Source: Anaeramoeba flamelloides
Lineage: Eukaryota > Metamonada > Anaeramoebidae
Assembly (NCBI GenBank): GCA_027625915.1
Contig: JANTQA010000023.1
Location: forward strand, 3,596,001-3,660,000
Length of the DNA stretch: 64,000 bases
Direction of reading: 5' to 3'
Shown piece after piece: positions 13,011 to 25,051 of the stretch. Position numbers and translations under genes: made by a program. The notes under the pieces are model-generated. The model did not search any database. It was not told the origin of the DNA and saw only the letters and a list, made by a program, of their open reading frames with translations. Within the stretch, counting starts at the first letter, position 1; each line of letters starts with the position of its first letter.

Positions 13011-13207
13011 CAGTCAGTTCCACTTTTAGGACACAAACTTTCAACTAAATTTAAGGCACAAAAAAATCTCAAATTAAAGCACAAAATTTGTAATTTTTTT
13101 ATTTTACAATTTATTTTACTAGAATCTGAATCTTTTACCTTAATTTGAGATTTTTATTGTGCCTTAAATTTCGTTGAAAGTTTGTGTCCTAAAAGTGGAA
13201 CTGACTG
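13011..13207. mobile_element. Mariner-like MITE, copy 1 (197 bp)
   Basis: The element starts CAGTCAGTTCCACTTTTAGG and ends with the exact inverse, finishing CTGACTG. A TA dinucleotide sits on each side (13009-13010 and 13208-13209). The terminal inverted repeat continues for at least 35 bases through ACACAAACTTTCAAC, and the inner part is also largely self-complementary. TA flanks and CAGT termini are the pattern of Tc1/mariner-derived MITEs. There is no transposase. Confidence 0.85.
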
Positions 13208-13309
13208 TAAACATTATGAGAATTTTATTTTTTAGAATATGAAAATGTTTAGAGAGAATTTAAATAAAATTATTTTTAAATTAGAGAAGTGATGCCAAGT
13301 ACCATGAAG

Positions 13310-13445
13310 TAATATGTAGTACGGGGCTTTTTTTGATTTGTGAAATAAATAGAAAAATCATGAAAACCTAATGGGGCTTTTTATTAATTTAAGAAAATAA
13401 AATATTTGATTTTACTCGATTCTTTTAAATTCTGGATAATTTAAC
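13310..13445. repeat. Decayed hairpin module
   Basis: This contains GGGGCTTTTTTTGATTTGTG, GGGGCTTTTTATTAATTTAAG and GATTTTACTCGATTCTTTTA followed by AATTCTGGATAA. These are half-arms of the two hairpin types seen intact at 11960-12132. The complementary arms are only partly kept. Confidence 0.5.
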
Positions 13446-14749
13446 TGATGTAAGAGAAAATTAATTTATTCCCAACAAAATAATAATAATAATAAACAGT
13501 TCTTATTTCAATCTAAATATTTTTAATCTATCTCTCATAATCAAAACAATACTAGCTTTTATAAACATACTTAACTCAGTTAAAATCAAATTTCTATCAG
13601 TAAACTGAATTTAATTTCAAATTAATGAGGATTAATTTTAGTTACCAAAAAAATAAACAGTTTTTTAGTATTTTTATTTATTTATTTTTTTTTACAAAAA
13701 TAATTTCTTCGTCAACAATTCTCATCCTATTTTATAAGATTAAAATAACAACTAATAATATTTTTAGTGTTGTTAGATTCAAATAATAGATAATAATAAT
13801 ACTGAAACTGTAATGAAAAATCTATCAAATAAAATTTATTTGAATTTTTAAAATTATTTTCAAAAGTTTATTTTTTCCAATTTTTCCTTTTTTTTTATAT
13901 TTTATTTGAATAAATAATTTTTGAATTTTTATTTTTTTTTATTTTTTTTCCTTAATTAGATTACAGGAATTAGTTTGAAATGAAAACTGGTCAAAAATCT
14001 TTTACTAGCCTTTTACTATTATTATTTACTTTCTTATTATTGATATTGGATTTAACAAAAAATAATAATCCAATCACAAAGCCATAAAATAAATTAATTT
14101 CAAGGTGATTAAATTATGTATTTCAATTTTATTAAGATAGAAAATTATTCAATAGATATTATTTCTGTAGTAGAAATAGTTTTTACTTATTTATTATTTC
14201 TATTTTCTTGGTCATTACTTCATAAAACTTCTTTAATACCCTAAATATCAAGGTGGATTTTTTTCTTCTTCTTTATTTGACATGATTCTTTCGGCAAACA
14301 GTATAAATAATTGTAATCAACATTTTGAATATTAAGATAATTATTATTTGAATAATGATAATAAAAATCAAAAACATCAACAAATTTACCAAAAACTTGT
14401 GTTTTTGTTATAATATTATATTTGATATATTAAAAATCAAAATTAATTGAAGATATTTGGGAATTAAGTAATATTTCATTAAAAATTCAAAATTAGTTTT
14501 TTTTATTCCAAAGGTGAGCATAATAGTTCTAAAGACTCCACATGCTAAATGGAATTTTTATAAATAATTTCTCAATATTAAAAATTTTTCGGTAATACTT
14601 TTTCATTTTTTGAAAACAAGTAAATATCTTTGCCATAACTTTAAAAAAAATAAAAAATTTCATGAATACTAATATAAAAATATATTACAAAAAATTTAGA
14701 GAACAATTTGAAAAATAAAAGGTTTTTTTTCAAAAAAAAAAAAACAATA

Positions 14750-15190
14750 AATTGTTACGGAGTAAGATATTGGCGGTAATAAATGGGTTGTTCACATATG
14801 AGTTAAGAAGATAAAGAAGAAATATCTTCGAAAATCAGCTTTGGGTGAGTAATTTTTTTCATTCTTGATTTCAACAAATTTATTGGGAATGGTGATCTTT
14901 GGTTATTTATCTTCAAAAGAAAAATATTGTTTAAAATACTCACCTTTTGGTCTATTTTTTTGGTTTGCTCTTTTAATTAATTTCACTTATTTTGAAAGAC
15001 ACCTTTCTTGATCCAAAACCTAAATATAATAAAACCAAAAATTGAATCAAAAAATGTTCACAAAAATTGACGAATCAAAGATTCAACAAAGATTTACTTT
15101 TTTTTAGTATTCTTTTAACAAAATAAGAAATCAGATCTAGATTCTAAAAGTTCAATGCCCTGTTGAATTAAGAATAATACTCCCTTAAAG
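14750..15190 (+). repeat. Dispersed repeat R12, copy 1
   Basis: Parts match the reverse complement of 61750-62080. The clearest block is TTAAGAAGATAAAGAAGAAA followed by TATCTTC. A second is ACACCTTTCTTGAT near an ATAAAACCAAAAATTGAATC block. Homology is patchy and the ends are uncertain. Confidence 0.5.
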
Positions 15191-15463
15191 TTTTCACAAT
15201 TAAAAATTCAATAAGGATTGAAGACTCAAACATACCCGCAAAATTAAATATAAAATTAAATATTTACAATTTTTTTTCGCCCAATTAAAGTCTTTTGAAG
15301 TGTATGGAAGTACATAAAATTACCTAAAATTGTTTAGAAAGATGGGGAAATGTCTTCAAGATTTTTCAAAGTAATAAGTTTTTTTTCAACAAAACCCAAA
15401 AAAATAGAAATCATTTTTCTTAACTTTTTTTTGTTTCATTTTTTTTTTTTGTTTTATTTTCTT

Positions 15464-18400
15464 ATGGCTGATATTGTACGAGAAATTGTAAAATTTGTTG
15501 CAAGAGCATTCTATGAAGATATTCATGTCATAATTTTGGATACTTTACTTGTAAAAAATCTGTATAATAAAACCATTCTTTTTCTTTTTAAATCAACCGA
15601 TCAACATCAATAACCTAACCTCATATTCCTAATCTTGTAAATTTAAAAAATCAATTTTCAAAGAATGACGGCAAACGAAATTGCGTTATTACTCAAGATC
15701 AACCACAAAAAAATCCGAAAAGAATTAGCGTTTTTGGCGAACGAAAAAAACCAATTACTACAAAAAAAAACACAAACAGAAACAAAAATAAAAGAATATG
15801 ATGATAATAACCAAGAGATCATCAAGACGAATGAAACACACAAGACACAAAAAACCCTTTATTATATCGATTTTAAACATTTTGTTGATATTACCTTATA
15901 CAAGATCCATCAAATGAAAAACATACTTGAAAAACGAGCGAAAGAAGAAGTCAATTCTTCAGAGTATGTTTGCACAAAATGCAATGACAAATACTCAACA
16001 AACGCAGCACTTGAACTTTTAGATTATTCTTTAGGGTATATGGTTTGTGAGTATTGTGGCGGGAAACTCAAGCAAGCAGAATTAACAAAAGAAGAATCCT
16101 CACAACTCCAATTAGATATTTTCAAAAAAGAAATTCAGCCATTAATTTCTTATCTTGAGGACACAAGAAATTTTTATATTGTTGAAGGGCAAGAAGACAA
16201 TCGGTTTAGTATTCTTTCAAAGTTTGGATTAATATTTTTTTTTTGAGAATCATTTTTAAAAAACAAAATCAAATCTGCATTAATCAAACCAAAAAACATT
16301 TCACGAGAAAGATTCCTTAAGGACTACGTTTTCAAGTGAAAACGGTGAAATTGTGGATATACAAATCGTTCTTTGATAGGATTTTCCATAATCTCAAATT
16401 AAATTTACCCACTGAGAATTTCTTTTAAAAAAATGGTAAATTTTCAGAATACCAACAATTTTCACAATTTTTACCTTTCTTAGATCACTACCAAAATTTG
16501 ATTTTACAATTTCATAATTTCCTTTTCAAATCCTCTCACTCACAAAACAATTTCCTCAAGCTGCTCTAAATATTATCTTTTACAGTTATTTATACAAGTT
16601 TGAAATGATTTTCAATTTTGAACTTGTACTTAATCATCCCTAAAAGTCATTTTTTTTCGAATATTTTGATTTTTTCTTTTCAATTTCCTTTTCATTGAAA
16701 AAGAAAAGAAAAAAAGTACGTGTGCAAAGGGTAAAGATGACAAAAAATGTTCATTTTTTGGTCCAATTTCTTCAGAATGAAAATTCTTTTTGAGAAGCGA
16801 ATGTAAAATAACACAATAACTCAACACCCTCAGGGGTGGAAAGGTAGTCCTTAAAGATTAATCTGATCATAAAACATTTATTTTTTAACTTTTTGTTCAT
16901 GAAATGTTTGATAAGACATAATTCACAAATCCTTTATCAATTTCACTAGGGATATTCTTCAAGTCAAAAAATGAAAATTATTAAGGTTTACTGGTATTTG
17001 AAGTTTAAATGGGATAAAATTTTCAATTGATGATTACCTTTTTTCATTTCCAATTCTTAGTATAAATAATATACACCCAAAACAAGTTCACAATAAAAAA
17101 GGATCAAACAAATAAATAGAGTGCACAAATTACCATTTATTTCTTTGAAAACTGTCAGGTATTTCAAAAAAAGTGTGGAATTTTTTTTTTTAAATTTGAA
17201 ATAAAAAATATTTTTAAAAGTATTCTTATTCATAAATCCGAAATATAAAATTAAGAGAAATATTAATACCAATTAAATCAATCCCTATGATATTTATTTT
17301 AAAATATATTCATCAAAATATTCCCAAAAATGAAAAAAAAATAACTACTTTTTTTTGTAGAAAACAATGAACGGTAAATTTCAATAAAAAACTGGAAATA
17401 TTATAAGTAAGGTGACAAAGGATTTTTTAAACAATAAAATCCAGTTATAAACTCAATTCCAAAAAATGGGACACAAAAAAAAATTACATTAATAAAAATA
17501 TACTCCAAAATACATGATACTTGAACTTAAAAATAATAAAAGACCCGGAAATATTTAATTAATACTATTTATATATTTTATAGTAAATTTAAAATTCAAT
17601 TCGAAAAATAAAAAAGAAAAAATAAAAAAAAGTGTGCCCCTATTTTTGGAACACGGTTACCAAAAAATCCATTTTTATTGAAAGAAAAATTAATAAAAAC
17701 TATTAATAGATTCAGCTTGTCTTTTGATAACTAAATCTATCGTTTTAAATATAGAGTTTACTAATTATCTTAGGTTTCCCAACTCAAAGTATTCCATACA
17801 TTAGTGAAAATTTTAAAAATTCTTCTTCGTTTTTTGGTTACAATTTTTCAGTTTAGTATCCATAAATTCCCAATTGGATTTAAATTTGTGGAATTGGAGG
17901 TCAAGGGTCCAGAACATTACATCCCCGATTTAAGTAAGTTTGAGTTTTTTTTTGAAGTATGTGGACAAGCTCCACCCTTTTGGAAAATCCATTTCAACTC
18001 ACTATATTCTGAATTAGCGAGTTGAATTTCCTTTGATTTTTTTGATAATATCATTAATAATACATTCAGTATTCACACTTCCATTAATAATAATAAGGTC
18101 TGTTTGTAGGCCATGTGCCCTAGCACACCATATCATGATTTTTTTTTCAAAAAAATTTTTTCTCGATAAAAAAAGAATCTTTTTTCTTTTTGAGAGAAAA
18201 AAATATTTTTTTTTTTAGTGATCAGAATGAAAACTTTTAAATTTCTTTTTAAAGTGATTTTGAGATTTTCGAAAAGTTTTGAAAAAAAAAGAATCCAAAA
18301 AAAAATCAAAAAAATTATTGAAAATCAAAAATCCAAAAATAATGAAAAAAAAATGATAAATAATTAACTTTAAAATTATTTACATTGATTGTTAATATCT

Positions 18401-19680
18401 AATGTTTCTATTTAAGAGTCAAATATCACTTTTCTTGGAATTAAATTGATTTTGAAGGTGTGCCCCAATTTTTGGAATTGAGTTTAAGTTTCCCATTCTT
18501 TATTCAAAAATTTTTTGAGATTAAACCTATTTTAAAAAATTTTTATATTATTAAAACGAAGAAAATAAACACCAATTTTCACACCTTAAAAAAAATATCC
18601 AAAATTGTGATCAGAAATTTTTATATCTTTTGTTATTTATATAATTGAGAAAGAAGTGTAAATTACACTCTAGTTGCCCTTAGACTTAAATTTCCTTTCA
18701 GAAACTTAAGCGTAAAATCATAGATTTCACGATTTTTGATTAATGAAAATAGTCTTGAACTATCACAGTTTAAAATTATTTCATTAAAATTTCATTCTTT
18801 GAGTTTATTATAAAATATTAATCTATCTATTGTATAGGAAGGAACATATACCCATAAAAAATGATCAATATTTTCAATAATTTCCTTTTGTTTATATTTT
18901 AAACACAAAGTGCAAAATTTATTTGAATTTTTTTTTATTACGTAGTAATATCTATTTAAACAGTTCTTAAACGACCTGAATTTTAACAATATTAAACTTG
19001 AAGGATAACTTTTATATTTTTGGGTTTTTATTATATTAAAATATTCTTTTAAATTTTGGAAAACCTATTGATTTTACAAATAAACAGAAAACTCAAGAAA
19101 AGATAACAGCGATTTTCCAGAATTCAAAAGAATTCAGTAAAATCTTTGATAATACTCTATTCTTTTTAATTTTGTAAAACCTAACGAAAAGTGTCGTCAA
19201 GTGCCTAGCTTTTTTTTAATTTAAGAAATAAAAAGAAAATTAAAGAAATTTTCTTTATATTTCTAAAATTAAAAAAAAGCTAATTGCGGTTTTCCAGAAT
19301 TCAAAAGAATAGAGTAAAATCTTTGATTTAACTCGATTCTTTTAAATTTTGGAAAACCTAACGACACTTACAACTGGTAGAATTCAGCAATTCATTATAA
19401 TTATAAAATATAAATTTCGTTTTTATGAATCTTTAGGTTTTTTGAATTCCACCTAATTTTATTGTTGATTCTTTGGTTGAATTTTATTTATTTTTCAAAA
19501 TATGGCAGAGATAATTCTTTTAATTTATTTTTGAATTTAAATTTCTTTTCTATTAACCGAAATTACTAAATTTTTGGATTTAAATTCGGTTTTGTAAATA
19601 AGAATTGGCGTGTTTCTGTTTATTTTGCATATTTCAGTAAGACATGAATTAATCCAAGGGTTTACATAGTTTAGTGTTGT

Positions 19681-19716
<36 letters not shown>

Positions 19717-21994
19717 AATCCATATATTAATTGGCTGAATACAAAAGATTTAAGTAGTCTAATTTCCAAATTATTTGTTAAGTAAATTCTTATTTAATAA
19801 TTGTTTAAAATTATTTTAAGTTTCTTTTGCCTTTTTCAGATTATATACTAAATGTGAAATTTTATCCAAGTAAATACTCAAATATTTAATCTTTGATAAT
19901 TTTTTTGAAATTTCTGTTTTGTCTTTATTGGGTTTTAATCCAAATTGAGTTAATTATTTCATATATTGAATTTAATTATTTCATTTATTTGGTTTATATT
20001 TCCTTTTATAATTAAAATTAAATCATCTGCAAACATTTGACAATGATTTGTTAATGGTATTATTTTTAATAAAATAAAATGTGAAATAAGTTCAAATATT
20101 ATAGGTGATAAAAGATCCCCTTGAAATATACCAAGCCCCACACTTTGATAATATTTTATAAAAAAATTTTGATAATTTTATTTAAAATAAACTTTTTTAT
20201 TGTTTTTCAAATTATTTTAAAACTAATGGAATCAAAACAAAAAAATTGAATTTTTTAGCAACTAATCTACATTTCGCCACAAATTTAAGAAATATATTTT
20301 TCAACTTTGGAGTCTGAATATTGATAATTCAACCTTTAAATTTGTATCAAAATGCAGATTTTTTTCTGAAATTGTTGGGTTTTTTACTAATACAAGGATC
20401 ATTTTTAATTGATGAAATTAACAAATATTACTACTTGACCAATCGATTTTTTAGAGACATTTGAACCATGGGGCACTAATGTGATTTAAACCCAATGGCA
20501 ACATACTTTAATCTTAGGCTTCTCCTTGGTAGATGCTAATCCCTTAATAAATTATTTATTTAACAAAAAAAAAATATTATTACTTGATTAATTTATTGTT
20601 AAAGGAAGAATAGGTTCCTATTTCTCTAAACTGGAAAAATTAATCACAATAATTTAGAACTCAAAAAAGAGAAATTGAAAAGAAAATAAGAAATTTTTTC
20701 AAATTACAAGTTTTTAAATCCAAAGTAAAGTCATACAGAGCCTTTCGGCACATTGAAAAACAATCAGTTACTTTATTTTGTTAATTATTTTTTATTTAAG
20801 AATATAAATGATCATTTATATAATTATTTCCCCCCCTTCAGCCATAATGTATAAAAAAAAAAATTGGAACTCAAAAATAAAAAAAAGTGTAAAAGAAAAA
20901 AAATACTATTATTTCCTGAAAAGAATATGAAGTTTATCTCATAAACTTTTATTCATTTTAAAATATTCCCGAGTGAACATTTAAATTATTATGTCAGAAA
21001 ATTTTTTACTTTTAAGATCATTCTGCTTTTTTTTTTTTCATTGTGTATAATTGTGTCTTTTTTTAGGTTATTTAAAATATTTTATAGTAATCCCAAAATT
21101 AAATATTATTTAGTTTTAAGAATCAGAGATTTTGTTAATTTATTTCTAATATTTTTGATTAATTTTCTTTCCTGTTTTATTATTATTTCCCTTTACTTTC
21201 TAATTTATTTTGAACAATAAAGAGATGAGTATGCAATACAAGAAGACAAAATACGAAACCAATCAAACAACTTTAACAATCGCAGAGGAGGAAACAGGGG
21301 TATTAACATGGATGGGGAAAGACATTTTTATCTTGCAGAATTTCCAAACCGGCAAGTGAATGTAACAATTATGAATGAAAAATCAATGTTAGATTTTTCA
21401 AATCAGTTGGGAATTTTTGAAGGTGATTCGGATGAAATCCGTAATCAAAAATCTATGCCACCATGGTTAAAAGATAGTTATCAAATATCTACTCTTCAAA
21501 AACAAAAAATAGATTTATTAGATTTAAAAAAATTTGGATATATGGCTAATGAAAAAGACGAAGAAAAATTAGTTCGTAAAAGAATTAAAAAAAGAAAAGA
21601 TACAAATAAAGAAATTTCTTCCATCAAATCTTTTTCAAATTTTTTACAAGATCAAAATAAAACTCACAAAAAAAGAAGAACAAAACTTATTAACAATGTC
21701 GGTCAAAGCAATACTGAAAACGTTCAGTTAATGAGTCAAAATATTATTATTGAAAAAGAGAATCAACAACAACGAGGGGGGCAAGGACAAGAAATGGTAG
21801 AAGAGCCCGACCAATCACTCGTAAATAACGTAACAACACTCATAAACGGCAAACCTGTTCCCATTATTGATATTACTGATGAACTAATAGAACAAATGAC
21901 AGAAAAAGAATTTTTGAATTATTATGAATTGGTGAAAAAAATTAGAGATAAAAAATTAAATTTAATTTTTTTATCAAACCAAGATGAATTTTAA
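15464..21994 (+). CDS. Transcription initiation factor IIE, alpha subunit
   Basis: TFIIE alpha recruits and stimulates TFIIH at RNA polymerase II promoters in the nucleus. Exons are 15464-15561, 15664-16203 and 21223-21994, giving 469 residues. Both introns fit in phase 2: donor GTATAA with acceptor TTTCAAAG, then donor GTTTAG with acceptor CAATAAAG. Residues 1-70 form the winged helix (MADIVREIVKFVARAF, then NEIALLLKINHKKIRKEL). A zinc ribbon follows with Cys136, Cys139, Cys161 and Cys164. The third exon carries the conserved block NVTIMNEK and PPWLKDS, matching the PIWLRES motif of animal TFIIE alpha. The middle is charged and the tail ends KKIRDKKLNLIF. The second donor could instead be at 16209 or 16222, which changes only a few residues. 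Start: an ATG after a T-rich leader, placed to match the family N-terminus. Confidence 0.87.
16310..16850 (-). repeat. Dispersed repeat R3, copy 2
   Basis: This is the reverse complement of 5930-6560. Matching blocks include GTCCAATTTCTTCAGAATGA, TTTTTGAGAAGCGAATG, CAACAATTTTCACAATTTTT and TTCCTTAAGGACT. The 65-codon minus-strand open frame at 16630-16827 is part of the repeat. Confidence 0.65.
18650..20220 (-). mobile_element. LINE family A, copy 1: 5'-truncated, decayed retrotransposon
   Basis: On the minus strand, 20141-19959 encodes GLGIFQGDLLSPIIF followed by MFADDLILI, the GxxQGDxLSP and ADD motifs of a non-LTR reverse transcriptase. At about 19960-19830 comes the thumb region, with FGLKPNKDKTEI and IKYLSIYLDK. 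The C-terminal segment at 18989-18792 has NCLNRYYYVI, then CTLC and DHFLW, the usual Cys-His knuckle of LINE ORF2 ends. The 3' tail (about 18650-18740) carries the palindrome GTGTAAATTACAC. The frame is broken several times and a hairpin array interrupts it. The same protein pieces occur at 56870-58440. Confidence 0.85.
19060..19375. repeat. Hairpin array inserted in LINE copy 1
   Basis: Three palindromes lie in a row. The outer ones pair TTTCCAGAATTCAAAAGAAT with ATTCTTTTAAATTTTGGAAA. The middle one pairs AGCTTTTTTTTAATTTAAGA with its complement around AAATTAAAGAAATTT. Separators are CCTAACG-type, and one includes AAGTGTCGTCAAGTGCCTAG, the reverse of the end motif of the array at 11960-12132. 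Confidence 0.8.
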
Positions 21995-24900
21995 ATTAAT
22001 TACATTTTTATTTTTTTACCTTATAAATTAAATTTAGATTTTTTTGTTTTTTATAATACTTTATTTTGATTTACTTTTTATAATACTGATAAATTTTGCA
22101 ATTTATGTTTGGAGATTTTTACTTGATTTGCCTTTTTGAAATTATTCTGATCAAGCATTGAATAAAGCATTTTATGAAGTCAAGTGTTAAGAAACACTGT
22201 AAAATTAGTTTTTCTTCAAAAATTTCTTTGCCCTGGACTGTTTGATAAGAAAGAGTTCAAAGATTTATCAAAATTGGTATTGAACTAAAAATTTTTTGAA
22301 ATTTATTAGAATCTATGGGGATAAATATTTTTTAAAGTTCTAGAAAATTTTGTTTGAAAAAATTTGAAAAATAAATAATTTTGTTTCAAATTTATCCTTT
22401 AAAAAAAGTAAAATCAGGTTTTCATTAACATTCCAACTTTTCACGAATCTTATGTTTTTATAATTTATAGTTTCTGTTAATATCGCTTGAAATTTCTTCA
22501 GATCTAATTTATCCTTTTATGAATTGTTAAATACTAGAAAGTTAATATACCGTGAAAATCAGATGATTTATTTATATTTTTATGTGAACTTTTTCAATAT
22601 CAAGTTTTTTTTTTTGGATCTGTTGAACATTCAACAGATATTATTTAGGAAAGCAATTTATAGGTAATGTTTTTAATTAATAAGAAGATCACTGGTTTGT
22701 TATTTTAGTCGTTTTGAAGAAAGTTAAAAAAAGAAGAGATGATGACAATATTTAAATGAACAAAGAGACTTGTTCTGTTCTTTGACATTAAATAATAAAA
22801 TGGAAATGAGTCAAAAAAAAAAAAAAAAAAATTATGGGGATAAGTTTTTTTTGTCACACTTATATTACTTACACCCAATTACAAAACACTTTGATTATAG
22901 AGAAATATATGGTGACACGTAATCCCTTAAGATATTATTTTATTTCTAATATCAAAATAATTTATTTCAAAAAAATAATAGATTAATTTATGAATAATTT
23001 AATTAATAATTTTAAATTTCTTCAAAATCAACCTGTTTACCTTCAACTTTGTTAATGCCTTAAGATATACTCTTATATGGTGTTTTAGATATATCTTGAA
23101 ATACGAAGAAAAAAATTCACAATTATTATTCCAAAACATTGGTTTTTTTGATCATTGTGTTATTGGCTTTTACATAAATTTAAAATTTTCAATTTTTTAC
23201 CTTTCTGTTTTTTAAATTCACAAAAAAAACTTTCACAGAAATAGATTGTGATTTGTGAACTCATTTTTTTTCTTATTTAGTATATTTTTTATTATTAAGT
23301 TTATTTGATATAACGGTTGTCTTTAATTTTGAAAAAGAACACAAAATGAATATGTAATTTTGAAAAAAAGTTTAATCAGTTAAAATTGTATCCTCTTTGA
23401 AATTTTAATACCAGTTTTATTTTCCTGATCCTAATTTCTTCATCAGTGAAGAACTTAAAATCAAGGTACACCTGTTTGAATTTAAAAGAAGAAAATAGGA
23501 ATTGTTTAGATATTTTCAGATTGAATAAAGCTCTTAGGGTTATTGGAAAAAAATAAGAAATAAAATTTACCAATAAAAAAAGAGATTCATAAAAATAATC
23601 AAAATCTCTGACTCATAAAACAGAAATTAAAGTTATAATTTAAAAAATTTTGATTCTTAAAAAAAGGATTTGATTTTAAATAAAAGAAATTACATATCAA
23701 TTTTAATAATATTCACAATTAAAAATCTTGTTTGGGATTATTTTCATTCCGGGTATTTTTTTCACTACTTTACATTAACAAAAAAAAACAACAATAATCA
23801 ACAATAAACAACATTAATAATTCACAAATTTCTCAAATTAAGTATCCGTATTTTAAAATGTATGAACAAAAGTGAGAGTGTTGTAAAAATTGTAAATACC
23901 TCTCTAGAAAAATTTTCACAAAATAAAACTAAAAAATTGGAAAAATATAGTTAAATTCTGAACAAATACAACACATATTTGAAAATTTTCACTTCAATTT
24001 CAAGTTAAACAGTTAACCTTCAAAAAAGAATAGTTTCAGAAATAGTCCCAGTTTGGATTGATCTTATTAAGGAGTTTTCAATGATCTTAATAAAAATTTT
24101 CTTTTTATTATTTTTGAATTTATATAACTATTTTTTCTTTGGAAAAAAATACAGGAAATTGATGAGGGGTTTTAAAAAAAAAAATTCGAAAAAATATTGT
24201 TTTGATTTTCGAATAAATTCTGAAAATTAAGTTTTAAAAAGTGGAAGTTCTCTTTTTCATCAGGTTTAATGGTTTACAAGATTAATGCTATCTCCTTTTG
24301 GCTTGACAGATCTTACAATTAGGTGAATTTTTCTTTTCAATGTGTATGAAGATGGAGATTTTTGAAGCTCAAATAAAGATAATAATTATCCTTTTGTTTT
24401 TATTTTTTAGAAATAACTGATGAAAAGATTAAAGTAGGGTTCGTAACTTTTGCCTTTAGTAAAATTTTATGAGATTATTTTGGACCTTTTATGTTTTGAA
24501 GAGAAAAATTTGAGGATGTGTAATTTGAATAAAGTACCAAAAATATCTTTTTTACCTTTCAAAAGAGATCTGCTTTTCTTCCTTTCTGAATTACACACTT
24601 CATGTTTCGATTGGAATCATAAAGTATCAAAAATATTTGAATAATAAATATGAACAAACAATCACTCCCTTTTTTGAACAAATTAATTTCAAAGTTGGGT
24701 ATTATTCTTGGACTTCTGGGTTTATTATACCAGAACTTTTTAATATGTTAATTCAGAATCACCAAAGAAAGCAATTTTTCCCAAAAGAAAAATGATAATT
24801 AAATAATCCAATTTCCATTCAAAAAGCATAAATGAGAATAAACAATTGTGAGTTTTTATACAAAAATTTTCAAATGATATCAAAAACCAATCTTATTCAC

Positions 24901-25051
24901 CAAATTCCTGAACAAAAGCGTGTTTTTGGTAACATTTGACATTTCCAAATCAACAACACAAAATCGAAAAAATCAAAATCATTTTTATTCTTTCTTTTGT
25001 TAAAAAAAAGGAAATTTTAGATAAACCCTCTACTTTTCGTTCTATCTAAAA
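21995..25051. other. Intergenic, no gene seen
   Basis: Between the TFIIE alpha stop and the BEACH gene start I find only short AT-rich open frames without motifs. Repeat R2 copy 2 lies at about 22130-22330. A TA-rich stretch and T runs follow. A few short stretches resemble repeat sequence elsewhere (for example GGTTTAATGG near 24263, seen again near 40018), too weakly to classify. Confidence 0.65.
22130..22330 (-). repeat. Dispersed repeat R2, copy 2
   Basis: This is the reverse complement of 3290-3530. It starts with CAAGTGTTAAGAAACACTGT and continues through AGTTCAAAGATTTATCAAAA. It lies about 140 bases past the TFIIE alpha stop codon. Confidence 0.65.

Larger units (their letters stand above)
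11751..15463. other. Intergenic repeat region
   Basis: No gene is seen between the RasGAP-VPS9 stop and the TFIIE alpha start. The region holds a hairpin array (11960-12132), the right R11 copy (12330-12720), a mariner-like MITE (13011-13207), a degraded hairpin module (about 13310-13445) and a repeat shared with 61750-62080 (about 14750-15190). Long T runs follow the stop codon at 11750. Confidence 0.7.
16204..21222 (+). other. 5.0 kb second intron of the TFIIE alpha gene
   Basis: Splicing over this intron joins the zinc ribbon exon to the PPWLKDS exon in phase. The interior holds R3 copy 2 (16310-16850), a minus-strand LINE fragment (18650-20220) with a hairpin array inserted in it (19060-19375), and a TA microsatellite at about 19686-19714. 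I found no further TFIIE exon inside. Confidence 0.75.

Noticed and set aside
15350-15463. An upstream extension of the TFIIE alpha first exon, adding 38 residues
   Set aside because: The added residues are mostly Phe from a T-rich leader, and the family begins at the winged helix, so the ATG at 15464 is preferred.
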